DNA from: Opitutus terrae PB90-1
GTDB taxonomy: Bacteria; Verrucomicrobiota; Verrucomicrobiia; Opitutales; Opitutaceae
Length of the DNA stretch: 64,000 nucleotides
Reading direction: 5' to 3'
Assembly (NCBI RefSeq): GCF_000019965.1
Contig: NC_010571.1
Span: 3,605,001 to 3,669,000 of the forward strand
Below the pieces are notes generated by a model that made no database searches, was not told the DNA's origin, and saw only the letters and a program-made list of their open reading frames with translations. Position 1 is the first letter of the stretch, and the number at the start of each line of letters is the position of its first letter. Made by a program: the position numbers and the translations under genes. Shown here in pieces: positions 17,107 through 25,129 of this stretch.

Positions 17107-18450
17107 TCAGAAGCCCGGCATGCCGCCCTTGCCGCGCATGGCCTCGAGCTGGCGCATCATCTTCTTGCCGCCGCCGCCTTTGAACATGCGCATCATCTTC
17201 TGCATTTCGGAGAACTGTTTCAGGAGCTGGTTGACCTCGACGATCTTCGTGCCCGAGCCGTCGGCGATCCGCTTGCGGCGACTGCCATTGAGGATCTCGG
17301 GCTTCCGCCGTTCCTGAAAGGTCATGGACTTGATGATCGCTTCGGTGCGGGCCATCTGCTTGTCCGCGCCTTCGGGCAGCTGCATGCCGCTCATGCCGGG
17401 CAGCATCCCCACGATGCTCTGCATCGAGCCCATCTTTTTCACCTGCTGCATCTGCGCGAGGAAGTCCTCCAAATTGAAGTCCGCCTTGCGGAGCTTCTCC
17501 GCCATCTTCTCGGCGTCCTTCTGGTCGATCGTCTCCTGCGCTTTTTCAACGAGCGACACGACGTCGCCCATGCCAAGGATCCGCGAAGCCAGCCGGTCGG
17601 GATGAAACGGTTCGAAGTCCGCCGTTTTTTCACCCGTGCCGACGAATTTGATCGGCACGCCGGTGATCGTCTTGATCGACAGCGCCGCGCCCCCGCGCGC
17701 ATCGCCGTCCATCTTCGTGAGGACCAGTCCGGTGAGCTGCAGCGCATCGTGAAACGCCTTCGCGACGTTGACCGCTTCCTGACCGAGCGCGCCGTCCGCC
17801 ACCAGCAGCACTTCGTCGGGCTGTACGCGCGCCCGGAGCCGCTTCACTTCCTCGATGAGATCCTGGTCGATCTGCAACCGGCCGGCGGTGTCGAAAATGA
17901 TGCAATCAGCCGTCGCCGCCTGGGCCTCCGCGAGCGCCGCGCTGCCGATCGCGGGCACGTCCTTCGAGACGCGATCCGCGTAGAAACCGAGCTCCTCCTG
18001 CTTCGCGAGAATCTCGAGCTGGTCGATGGCGGCGGGGCGATACACGTCGCACGCGACGACGAATGGCCGATACCCGCGCTTCTTGAGCAGCTTGCCCAAT
18101 TTCGCCGTGGACGTCGTTTTGCCCGAGCCGTGGAGACCCACCATCAGCACCTTCAGCGGCCGCTCGCCGGAGAGCGCCGTGGTACCTTCGCCGAGCAAGC
18201 GGACCAGTTCGTCGTGGATGATCTTGATGACCTGCTGGCCGGGCGCGATGCCTTTGGTGACCTGCTGGCCGACGGCCTGCTGCTGGACGCGTTCGACGAA
18301 CTCGCGCGCGACCTTGAAATGGACGTCGGCGGAGAGGAGGGCGGAGCGCACTTCCTTGAGCGCTTCCGCCATGTTTTCCTCGGACAGGGTGCCGACGCCG
18401 CGAAGGTTGCGCAGGGCTTGGCCCAGTTTCTCGGTGAGCGATTCGAACAT
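17107..18450 (-). CDS. ffh: Signal recognition particle protein Ffh
   Basis: The product is 447 aa from ATG 18450, which gives the family N-terminus [20 protein letters not shown]; an upstream in-frame ATG at 18489 would add 13 unconserved residues. It contains the N domain (1-85), the SRP GTPase G domain with P-loop [11 protein letters not shown] at about 105-115, [16 protein letters not shown] and the family GTGEK loop, and the methionine-rich M domain (about 300-447) ending [10 protein letters not shown]... MPGF with SGMQLP and [12 protein letters not shown] for RNA binding. It delivers ribosome-nascent chains to FtsY at the membrane. Complete and of normal length. Confidence 0.98.
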   Translation of the reverse strand: MFESLTEKLGQALRNLRGVGTLSEENMAEALKEVRSALLSADVHFKVAREFVERVQQQAVGQQVTKGIAPGQQVIKIIHDELVRLLGEGTTALSGERPLKVLMVGLHGSGKTTSTAKLGKLLKKRGYRPFVVACDVYRPAAIDQLEILAKQEELGFYADRVSKDVPAIGSAALAEAQAATADCIIFDTAGRLQIDQDLIEEVKRLRARVQPDEVLLVADGALGQEAVNVAKAFHDALQLTGLVLTKMDGDARGGAALSIKTITGVPIKFVGTGEKTADFEPFHPDRLASRILGMGDVVSLVEKAQETIDQKDAEKMAEKLRKADFNLEDFLAQMQQVKKMGSMQSIVGMLPGMSGMQLPEGADKQMARTEAIIKSMTFQERRKPEILNGSRRKRIADGSGTKIVEVNQLLKQFSEMQKMMRMFKGGGGKKMMRQLEAMRGKGGMPGF

Positions 18451-18563
18451 GGAAGGGAGATGAGAAACCACGAATGAGTGCGAATGCACTCAAATTTCCA
18501 GCGCGGACCGGGATTCCACGCCGCGTCGGCGAGCCACAAGCGCGGAGATGAACCGCGACTGCT

Positions 18564-18582
18564 CACGGGCGGGACGCCCGTG
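18564..18582. repeat. Short perfect hairpin with GGA loop
   Basis: CACGGGCG (18564-18571), loop GGA, CGCCCGTG (18575-18582): an 8-bp perfect stem. It sits in the gap between ffh and the small response regulator. It resembles single-hairpin relatives of the twin-hairpin family; a similar hairpin, CGGGCG-AGA-CGCCCG, lies at 42124-42138. There is no T-run, so it is not a standard terminator. Confidence 0.65.
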
Positions 18583-18589
18583 CCAGAGC

Positions 18590-18958
18590 TCACGCCACCG
18601 CGGCGCGGATCTTTTCGCGCAAGCCCGCCGTGTCGTAGGGCTTCACGACGTAGTGGGTGATTCCCAGCCGGACCGCCTTGGCGACCGTTTCTCGATCGGA
18701 CAGGCCGGTGCATAGGATCACGGGCATCATCCGCAGCGCGGGGACTGATCGCATCCGCTCGACCAGCGCGATTCCGTCGACCACGGGCATCTTCACGTCG
18801 ATGACGCAGACGTCGAACTCCTGCCCGGGCTCGGTCAGCAGCCACCACGCCTCGGCGCCGTCCCCGGCCGGCGTGATCTGCACATAGGGTTCCGCCGCGA
18901 AGATGTCCTGCAGCAAACGGCGGCAGGCCTCTTCATCATCGACGACGAGAATTTTCAT
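18590..18958 (-). CDS. Stand-alone receiver (CheY-like response regulator)
   Basis: The product is 122 aa, a single receiver with no output domain. All key residues are present: Asp7/Asp8, phospho-acceptor Asp54 (VIDVKMPVVDG), Thr84 and Lys106 (VVKPY). It shares residue numbering without gaps with the receiver half of the 248-aa regulator at 11224-11970, including VILCT at 80-84 and HY-[LV]-VKPY at 102-108, so one arose by duplication. It lies upstream of ffh on the same strand with about 140 bases between. No cognate kinase is adjacent; the hybrid kinase at 13.9-16.8 kb is the nearest candidate. Confidence 0.93.
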   Translation of the reverse strand: MKILVVDDEEACRRLLQDIFAAEPYVQITPAGDGAEAWWLLTEPGQEFDVCVIDVKMPVVDGIALVERMRSVPALRMMPVILCTGLSDRETVAKAVRLGITHYVVKPYDTAGLREKIRAAVA

Positions 18959-19077
18959 GGGGATCGAGCGGGTGGGGCGTTCCCTTCGTCACAAAAGCAC
19001 AGTGGCTTAAACAATTTAGGTCGGGATGATTTCGCTCTGGTCAAAGCGGCGGTCTTCCCGGATAACGCCGGTCCCGT

Positions 19078-19566
19078 ATGAATCCTGTTCTACAGCTCTT
19101 GATCGAAGGCGGCAGCCTCACGACCAGCCAGATGGCGACGGTCATGGGGTTGACTGAGGCCGAAGTTCAACAGCACCTGGAACAGCTGAAAAAAGATAAA
19201 ATCTTCCTCGGCTGGCATCCGGTGCTCGATCTTTCGCACGAAGCCGCCGCCGCCGCCGCCGTTCGCGCGGTCATCGAGGTCAAGATCACCCCGGAACGCG
19301 GGGGAGGATTCAACCGGCTCGCCGACCGGCTGGCGCGATTCGATGAAGTCGAGTCCTGCTACCTGATGTCGGGCGGCTACGACCTGCTGGTGTTCGTCCG
19401 GGGCGCGTCGCTGCAGAAAGTGGCGGCGTTCGTGTCCGAGAAGCTGTCGACGATCGAGGGCGTGCTCTCGACCTCCACCCATTTCATGCTTCGCTGCTAC
19501 AAGGAGCAGGGTTTCCTGCTCAGCGACGGCGAGAGCAACAGCAGCCGGCTCAACGTCTCGCCCTAA
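19078..19566 (+). CDS. Lrp/AsnC-family transcriptional regulator
   Basis: The product is 162 aa. It has an N-terminal helix-turn-helix (about residues 12-45, TSQMATVMGLTEAEVQQHLEQL), a short linker, then the RAM/ligand-binding domain (about 65-145) with VEIEVKI-like strand VIEVKITPERGGGF, GGYDLLVFVRG and IEGVLSTSTHF. The HTH starts closer to the N-terminus than in E. coli Lrp and has a non-standard first helix. Lrp-family proteins sense amino acids as octamers. The gene is 18 bases upstream of an aminotransferase gene on the same strand, so it probably controls that enzyme in response to an amino acid substrate or product. Confidence 0.94.
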   Translation: MNPVLQLLIEGGSLTTSQMATVMGLTEAEVQQHLEQLKKDKIFLGWHPVLDLSHEAAAAAAVRAVIEVKITPERGGGFNRLADRLARFDEVESCYLMSGGYDLLVFVRGASLQKVAAFVSEKLSTIEGVLSTSTHFMLRCYKEQGFLLSDGESNSSRLNVSP

Positions 19567-19584
19567 CCGGCGGACCGCACTCCC

Positions 19585-20772
19585 ATGAGCAACGACCCGA
19601 AACGTTGGGTGGCGGGACACGTGTCCGTGCTGCCGAAGAGTGGCATTCGCGACTTCTTTGAGCTCGTCGCGAAGATGAAGGGCCAGGATGTGATTTCGCT
19701 CGGCGTCGGCGAGCCCGACTTCGTCACGCCGTGGCACATCCGCGAAGCCGCGATCTACGCGTTGGAGCGGGGCAAGACCTACTACACGTCGAACCTCGGC
19801 ACGCCGGAACTGCGCAAGGCGATCGCCGGCTACGTGGCCGAGCATTTTCACATCGGCTATCGGCCGGAGGACCAGATCATCGTGACCGTCGGCGTGAGCG
19901 AGGCACTCGATCTCGCCTGCCGCGCGTTCATCAATCCGGGCGACAAGGTGATGTTTCACCAGCCCTGCTACGTGAGCTATCACCCGAGCATCGCGCTGAC
20001 GCACGGCGAGCCGATCGCGGTGCCGACGTATGCGAAAGATGGATTCGCACTCACTGCCGCGGCGCTGCGCGAGGCGTGGCAGCCCGGCGCGAAGATGCTG
20101 ATGCTGAACCTGCCGACGAATCCGACCGGCGGCACGTGCACGAAGAAACAACTCACCGAGATCGCGGAGTTCTGCCGCGAGAAAGACCTGCTGGTGCTGA
20201 CGGACGAGATCTATTCCGAGCTCACGTTCGACGGCACGCACACCAGCATCGCCAGCCTGCCGGGCATGGCCGAGCGCACAATCTTCCTGCACGGTTTCTC
20301 GAAGGCGTTCGCGATGACCGGCTGGCGGATCGGCTATGCATGTGGTCCGGCCACGCTGATCGACGCGATGATGAAGGTGCATCAGTATACGATGCTCTGC
20401 GCGTCGATCGTCGCGCAGGAAGCGGCGCTCGAAGCGCTGCAGCACGGCTGGGACGACGTCCTCAAGATGCGCGAGCAGTATCATCGCCGGCGCGATCTGA
20501 TCGTCCGCCGGTTCAACGAAATCGGGCTCACGTGTCACTCGCCGCGCGGCAGCTTTTATGCGTTTCCCGACGTGGCGAAGACCGGGCTCTCGGAGAAGGA
20601 TTTCGCCGTCGGGCTGCTGCAGCAGGAGAGAGTCGCGGTCGTGCCGGGCAACGCGTTCGGCGTGAATGGCACTGGCCACGTCCGCGCCTGCTTCGCGACG
20701 AGCTACGAGCAGATTGTCGAAGCCTGCGACCGGATCGAACGCTTCGTTGCTCAAGGCCGCGCTAAGCGGTAG
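19585..20772 (+). CDS. PLP-dependent aminotransferase, class I/II
   Basis: The product is 395 aa. It is a fold-type I aminotransferase with the standard elements: YTSNLGTPELRKAIAGY near the N-terminus, NLPTNPTGG (Asn contacting PLP and substrate), DEIYSEL (Asp to the pyridine N), the Schiff-base lysine in GFSKAFAMTGWRIGY, and a C-terminal Arg region. The SKxxAMTGWRxGY pattern fits the aspartate/aromatic/alanine group of subfamily I-gamma enzymes such as PatA. The substrate cannot be fixed from sequence alone. Co-directional with, and just after, an Lrp-type regulator, a pairing found in several bacteria and archaea. Confidence 0.95.
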   Translation: MSNDPKRWVAGHVSVLPKSGIRDFFELVAKMKGQDVISLGVGEPDFVTPWHIREAAIYALERGKTYYTSNLGTPELRKAIAGYVAEHFHIGYRPEDQIIVTVGVSEALDLACRAFINPGDKVMFHQPCYVSYHPSIALTHGEPIAVPTYAKDGFALTAAALREAWQPGAKMLMLNLPTNPTGGTCTKKQLTEIAEFCREKDLLVLTDEIYSELTFDGTHTSIASLPGMAERTIFLHGFSKAFAMTGWRIGYACGPATLIDAMMKVHQYTMLCASIVAQEAALEALQHGWDDVLKMREQYHRRRDLIVRRFNEIGLTCHSPRGSFYAFPDVAKTGLSEKDFAVGLLQQERVAVVPGNAFGVNGTGHVRACFATSYEQIVEACDRIERFVAQGRAKR

Positions 20773-20798
20773 GAACTCCCCGGCTGAGTTTCCCATCT

Positions 20799-20875
20799 GT
20801 AGGGCCGGCGCTTGCCGCCGGCCGGGCATTGCCACCCGCTTCTACTTCCCGGCTGCCGGTGAACGGCAGCCCTAC
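20799..20875. repeat. GTAGGG...CCCTAC twin-hairpin element
   Basis: The ends are GTAGGGC and GCCCTAC. Hairpin 1 is GGCCGGCG (20803-20810), loop CTTGC, CGCCGGCC. Hairpin 2 is GGCTGCCG (20851-20858), loop GTGAA, CGGCAGCC. Both stems are 8 bp and perfect. The same two loop types recur at 29832-29913 and 52964-53015 on different stems. It lies between the aminotransferase gene and der. Confidence 0.85.
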
Positions 20876-20929
20876 AAAGGACCCGCTGTCTCGTCGCGGT
20901 CGACGAAGAGAAACACGTTAGCCGTCGCT

Positions 20930-20966
20930 GAAGCTTTAGGCTGGGCTAGCGCGGCCTAAAGCTTTC
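20930..20966. repeat. AAGCTTTAGGC inverted repeat upstream of der
   Basis: AAGCTTTAGGC (20931-20941) is perfectly inverted as GCCTAAAGCTT (20954-20964), with a 12-base loop. It is followed by heptamer-like GCTTACC/GCTTATC words up to the der start at 20988. It is in the der 5' untranslated region or promoter. Function unknown. Confidence 0.65.
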
Positions 20967-20987
20967 TGCTTACCGCTTATCGCCTCC

Positions 20988-22493
20988 ATGAACCGCACCG
21001 TTGCCATCGTCGGCCGACCCAACGTCGGCAAGAGCCGCCTCTTCAACCGGCTGGCGCGGAAGCGCATTTCCATCGTTCACGACCAGCCGGGCGTGACCCG
21101 CGACGTCGTTTCCACCGATATCGCCGACGGCGGCTACACGCTGCTCGACACGGGCGGCATCGGTTATCGCGGCAGCGACACGCCGGCGGCGCTGACCGCC
21201 GCGTCGGAGGAGCAGGTCGAGTTCGCGATCGCGACGGCGGCGCTGATCCTGTTCGTGGTCGACGGACTCGACGGGATCAGCGGGCTGGACGCGAAGATCG
21301 CGGAGCGGCTGCGCAAGAGCGGCAAGCCGGTGCGGCTCGTCGTCAACAAGGCCGATTTCGACGACGAGAAAATCGACCTCGCCGAGGTTTACCGGCTCGG
21401 CCTGGGCGAACCGCTGCGGGTCTCGGCGGAACACGGACGCGGTGAGTCGGAGCTGCGCGCGGCCATCATCGAGGCGCTCGGAACGGCCCCGGAGATCGAA
21501 GAAGCGCGCGATCCGCAGAAGCCACTGGGCGTGTGCTTCATCGGCCGGCCGAACGTCGGCAAGTCGTCGCTCAGCAACCGGCTGCTGCAGAGCGACCGAC
21601 TGATCGTGAGCGAGGTGCCGGGCACGACGCGCGACGCGATCGAGCTGCCCTTCGAGTTCATCGGCCGCGACGGCAAAAGCTATCCGTTCCGGCTGATCGA
21701 TACGGCGGGGATCAAGGCGGCGACGAAGCTGGCCTCGCCGGTGGAGTATTTTTCGCGGCTGCGTTCGCTCGACGCGATCAAGGAGACCGACGTCGTGTTC
21801 CTCGTGCTCGACGCGCTGGAAGGCGTGACGCAGCAGGACAAAGCGATCGCGGGCGAGGCGGTGAAGGAGCACAAGCCGATCGTGCTCGTGGTGAACAAGT
21901 GGGATCTCGTGAAGCGGGCGTTCAAGGAGCGCGGCGCGTTCGAGCCCTACAAGAGCGAGCGCGACTATCGCGAAAAATACGAGAAGGCGCTCTTCGACCG
22001 GCTGTATTTCACGCCGGGGTCGCCGGTAATCTTCGTCTCGGCGGTGAGCGGCTACGAAGTCGACCGGATGCTCAACGCGGCCGTGAAGGTGAACCGGATG
22101 ATGGACGCGAAGCTGCCGACGGCGAAGCTCAACCGCGCGATCGAGTTCCTCACCGAGCGCACGCCGCCGCCGGCGATCGGCGGCAAGCGATTCCGCGTCT
22201 ACTACGCCACGCAGACCGGCAACCGGCCGTTCCGAATCCGGCTGTTCTGCAATCGCGAGGAACAGTTGAGCGAGCAGTATCGCCGGTATCTCGAGGCGGG
22301 GCTGGTCGACGAATTCGGGCTCGCGGGCTGTCCGATCTACTTCGATCTGGTGGGCAAGCCGAAGCACGAGCCGGGCACGTCGTTCTCGGCCATGCGCGAG
22401 GCGCAGGAGCAATTGCGACAGAAGAAACCTGCGGCGAAATGGCGGGCGGCGGAACAGTCCGAGGAACCCTCTCATGAAACTCTCGAAGATTGA
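20988..22493 (+). CDS. der: Ribosome biogenesis GTPase Der (EngA)
   Basis: The product is 501 aa. It has the double GTPase architecture unique to Der: G domain 1 with GRPNVGKS at residues 9-16, DTGG and NKAD; G domain 2 with a second GRPNVGKS near 185, PGTTRD, DTAG and NKWD; and a KH-like C-terminal domain (VNRMMDAKLPTAKLNRA, then YYATQTGNRPFRIRLFCN). It is needed for 50S subunit maturation. The C-terminal tail (about 475-501) is charged and longer than the E. coli protein. The 3' end overlaps the next gene by 20 bases. Confidence 0.98.
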   Translation: MNRTVAIVGRPNVGKSRLFNRLARKRISIVHDQPGVTRDVVSTDIADGGYTLLDTGGIGYRGSDTPAALTAASEEQVEFAIATAALILFVVDGLDGISGLDAKIAERLRKSGKPVRLVVNKADFDDEKIDLAEVYRLGLGEPLRVSAEHGRGESELRAAIIEALGTAPEIEEARDPQKPLGVCFIGRPNVGKSSLSNRLLQSDRLIVSEVPGTTRDAIELPFEFIGRDGKSYPFRLIDTAGIKAATKLASPVEYFSRLRSLDAIKETDVVFLVLDALEGVTQQDKAIAGEAVKEHKPIVLVVNKWDLVKRAFKERGAFEPYKSERDYREKYEKALFDRLYFTPGSPVIFVSAVSGYEVDRMLNAAVKVNRMMDAKLPTAKLNRAIEFLTERTPPPAIGGKRFRVYYATQTGNRPFRIRLFCNREEQLSEQYRRYLEAGLVDEFGLAGCPIYFDLVGKPKHEPGTSFSAMREAQEQLRQKKPAAKWRAAEQSEEPSHETLED

Positions 22494-23385
22494 TTACCGC
22501 GGTGGCGATGCGCTGCTGCTCGCGTCGCGCGCGCTCGAACTGGTGGCAACGACGGCGGTGGGACCGCGGGTCATCTCACTGCGCTCGTTTGCCGGCAAAA
22601 AGCGGAACCTGTTCATCGAGCTGCCCAACGCGCCGCGACTGCACGGCTACGCCTTGCGCGGTGGCCATCGGCTCTGGCATTCGCCCGAGCACATCGTCCG
22701 CACGTATCAGCCCGACGACTCGCCGCTCGAGATCAAGCCGCTGCCGAAAGGCGTGGCGCTGACGCAGCCGATGGAGGTCAAGACCGGGCTGGTGAAGGGA
22801 ATGAGGCTTGAGCTCCTCGGAGAGCGGACGATCAAGGTGACGCACACGCTGACCAACCGCGGAGTGTGGGCGGTGGAGTGCGCGCCGTGGGCGTTGACGA
22901 TGCTGCGGCCGGGCGGCTATGGCGTGTTGCCGCTGCTGCCGAAGGGCAATCACGCCGACGGCGATCTGCTGCCGAACGCGACGCTGATTCCCTGGACCTA
23001 CACGGACCTGTCGCAGCCGGTGTGGGAGCTGCATCGGGATTTCATCGGGATTAACGTGGCGAAGGCGACCGAGCCCCAGAAGCTCGGCATCTCGAATTAT
23101 CCCGGCTGGTCCGCCTACTGGAACGAAGGCGCGACGTTCGTGAAATATGCGCCCGTGGTGCCGGGCGCCACGTATCCGGATCTGGGCTGTGCCTTCGAGA
23201 CGTTCACGAACGGCGAGATGATCGAGTTTGAAACGCTAGGTGTGTTCGGTCCGCTCGCCCCGGGCAAGACGATGACGCATGTCGAACACTGGACGGTGCT
23301 GGACGGACTCGTGCGGCCGAACACCGACGCGGCGTTTGCGAAGCTCGCGGCCGCGGTGAAACTGTGGGTGCGAAGTCTGAGGTAG
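22474..23385 (+). CDS. Galactose mutarotase-like (aldose epimerase fold) hypothetical protein
   Basis: The product is 303 aa, cytoplasmic, with no signal peptide. The beta-rich sequence with ATTAVGPRVISLRSFAGKKRNLF, GHRLWHSPE, THTLTNRGVWAVECAPWALTML and EHWTVL fits a galactose mutarotase-like supersandwich (DUF4380-type proteins have this pattern). The GHRLWHSPE and THTLTN motifs probably frame a sugar site, but catalytic His/Glu cannot be assigned with certainty. It starts 20 bases inside der and is in a different frame, so the pair is co-transcribed. A twin-hairpin repeat follows its stop. Confidence 0.8.
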   Translation: MKLSKIDYRGGDALLLASRALELVATTAVGPRVISLRSFAGKKRNLFIELPNAPRLHGYALRGGHRLWHSPEHIVRTYQPDDSPLEIKPLPKGVALTQPMEVKTGLVKGMRLELLGERTIKVTHTLTNRGVWAVECAPWALTMLRPGGYGVLPLLPKGNHADGDLLPNATLIPWTYTDLSQPVWELHRDFIGINVAKATEPQKLGISNYPGWSAYWNEGATFVKYAPVVPGATYPDLGCAFETFTNGEMIEFETLGVFGPLAPGKTMTHVEHWTVLDGLVRPNTDAAFAKLAAAVKLWVRSLR

Positions 23386-23452
23386 GGCGCGGACTCCGCT
23401 CCGCGCCGTGACCCGTCGACGCGCGCGGCGGTGAACGGAGTCACCGCCCTAC
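23382..23452. repeat. GTAGGG...CCCTAC twin-hairpin element with 5-nt complementary loops
   Basis: Hairpin 1 is GGCGCGGA (23386-23393), loop CTCCGC, TCCGCGCC. Hairpin 2 is GGCGGTGA (23427-23434), loop ACGGAG, TCACCGCC (to 23448). Both are perfect 8-bp stems. Loop segments CTCCG and CGGAG are exact reverse complements. The element starts within the last four bases of the mutarotase-like gene, supplying its TAG stop, and ends 11 bases before fmt. Confidence 0.85.
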
Positions 23453-23463
23453 GATCCCAACCC

Positions 23464-24477
23464 ATGCCACCGCTCCGGATTGTTTTTCTCGGTTCTGATC
23501 CGATCGCGCTGCCACTGCTGGAGTGGCTGGCGGGCGAGGGGCGCGCGATCGGCGAGATCGTCGTGGTGTTCACCCAGCCCGACCGTGCGGCCGGTCGCGG
23601 CCAGAAAATCACGCCGAACGCGATCAAGACCTGGGCGCTGGCGCGTGGGATTCCCGTGCTGCAGCCGGAGAAAGTGACCGACGAGGTCCGCACGCAGCTC
23701 GCTGGCTTCGCGCCTGACGTCTCGCTGGTCATGGCCTACGGGCACATCCTGCGCGACGAGTTCATCAGCACGCCGCGGCTCGGAACGCTGAACCTGCACA
23801 CGTCGATCCTCCCCAAGTATCGCGGCGCGTCGCCGATCCAGACGGCGGTGGCGAGTGGCGACCGCCAGACGGGCGTCACGCTGATGCGGATGGTCCGAAA
23901 ACTCGACGCGGGTCCCATCGGCGACGTGGAGCGCGTGGCCATCGAGCTGGACGACACTGCGCTCGACGTGGAGGCGAAGCTCGCGGCGGCCTGCGTGCCG
24001 CTGCTGCAACGAGCACTGCCGCGCCTGCGCGATGGCACGCTGGCGTTCGCGGCGCAGGATGACTCGGCGGCGAGTTATTGCCGCAAACTCGCGAAGGAGG
24101 ATGGGGTGCTGGATTTCGCGATGTCGGCAGACGTTCTCGCGGCGCGGATCAACGGACTCTTCCCTTGGCCGGCCTGCTCCGTGGAGATTGCCCGGCAGCC
24201 AGTGAAATTCGGCGCGGCGACGGCGCGCGATCTCCCGCCTTCGGCCGTGGGCCGCGGCAAGCCGCCCGGCGAAGTGCTCGGCGCGGACACCGAGGGGCTG
24301 CTGATCTCGACCGGCGAGGGCGCGCTGTGCGTGCGACGGATGCAGCGGCCGGGCGGTCGAATGCTGCCGACGGCGGAGTTTTTGCGCGGCTTTCCCATTG
24401 CGGTCGGCATGCGGTTGCCTTCAGGGCCGATGCCGCCGCTGATCTCGGATGCGCCGTTTCCGCGACCGGCGCGGTAG
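23464..24477 (+). CDS. fmt: Methionyl-tRNA formyltransferase
   Basis: The product is 337 aa. ATG 23464 is chosen because the protein then begins MPPLRIVFLGSDPIALPLLE, the normal Fmt start; an upstream start at 23431 would lie inside a palindromic repeat. The formyl-transferase domain carries NLHTSILPKYRGASPIQTAV (Asn-x-His catalytic motif and SLLP-like signature), then GVTLMRMVRKLDAGPIG. The C-terminal tRNA-binding OB domain begins near residue 205. It formylates initiator Met-tRNA with 10-formyl-THF. No def gene is adjacent. Confidence 0.97.
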   Translation: MPPLRIVFLGSDPIALPLLEWLAGEGRAIGEIVVVFTQPDRAAGRGQKITPNAIKTWALARGIPVLQPEKVTDEVRTQLAGFAPDVSLVMAYGHILRDEFISTPRLGTLNLHTSILPKYRGASPIQTAVASGDRQTGVTLMRMVRKLDAGPIGDVERVAIELDDTALDVEAKLAAACVPLLQRALPRLRDGTLAFAAQDDSAASYCRKLAKEDGVLDFAMSADVLAARINGLFPWPACSVEIARQPVKFGAATARDLPPSAVGRGKPPGEVLGADTEGLLISTGEGALCVRRMQRPGGRMLPTAEFLRGFPIAVGMRLPSGPMPPLISDAPFPRPAR

Positions 24478-24562
24478 CGAGCCCGCGCGAAAAACGTGCG
24501 ACGCGGCGAGTGGCTGCACAACCCGCTTGTTTTCGGCACTAGTTTATCCAAGCTCGGCCCCC

Positions 24563-25126
24563 ATGTGGAAAACGGTCTTGTGGGCCTTGGTGCTCGCGGC
24601 CAGTGCGAGCGCGCAAACCCCGTCGGTTGAACTGGCCAATCTGCGGGAAGACGTGCGCGGACTGGTGCAGCGCGTTGGTGAGCTTTCGCTGCGTGTCGAA
24701 CAGCTCGAGCGCGAAAACACCCAGCTGCGTGCGCAGGCCGGTGAAGCGGGACGGTCCTACGCCACCGTGGCGCAGCTCAACGAAGCCGTGGCCGCGCTGA
24801 ACCAGAGCATCCGCGCCAGCGCAGCGAGCACCCGGTCGGAGACGCTGCAGCAGGTGAGCGGGCAAATGGAAACGCTCGCGAAGCAAACCAACGCCGCGAT
24901 CGACTCGCTGGCGAAAGGCCTGGCCACGCGCGCTCCGGTGCAGACGACGTTCACCGAAGATTATCCGAAGGAAGGCATCAGCTACACGGTGCAGCGCGGC
25001 GACACGCTCGCGGTCATCGCGCGCAAAACCGGCGCGAAGGTGCAGGACATCGTCAACGCGAACAAGATTTCCGATCCGTCCCGGATCAACGTCGGCCAGA
25101 CCCTTTTTATCCCCGGAGGAAAGTAA
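24563..25126 (+). CDS. Exported LysM-domain protein with coiled coil
   Basis: The product is 187 aa. ATG 24563 gives a signal peptide (MWKTVLWALVLAASASAQ). Residues ~22-60 form a heptad-rich coiled coil (VGELSLRVEQLERENTQLRAQ), and helices continue to about 120. A single C-terminal LysM domain (about 137-187) reads YTVQRGDTLAVIARKTGAKVQ ... ISDPSRINVGQTLFIPG. LysM binds peptidoglycan, so the protein is probably a periplasmic wall-binding coiled coil (YbgF/CpoB-like layout without TPRs). It ends three bases before parB, so the two genes are co-transcribed, a pairing that could link cell wall and chromosome segregation, though this is speculative. Confidence 0.9.
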   Translation: MWKTVLWALVLAASASAQTPSVELANLREDVRGLVQRVGELSLRVEQLERENTQLRAQAGEAGRSYATVAQLNEAVAALNQSIRASAASTRSETLQQVSGQMETLAKQTNAAIDSLAKGLATRAPVQTTFTEDYPKEGISYTVQRGDTLAVIARKTGAKVQDIVNANKISDPSRINVGQTLFIPGGK

Positions 25127-25129
25127 TTC

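Noticed and set aside
19090-20835. 581-aa minus-strand frame opposite the Lrp and aminotransferase genes
   Set aside because: It spans two real genes on the other strand and has no recognisable motif; an antisense shadow.
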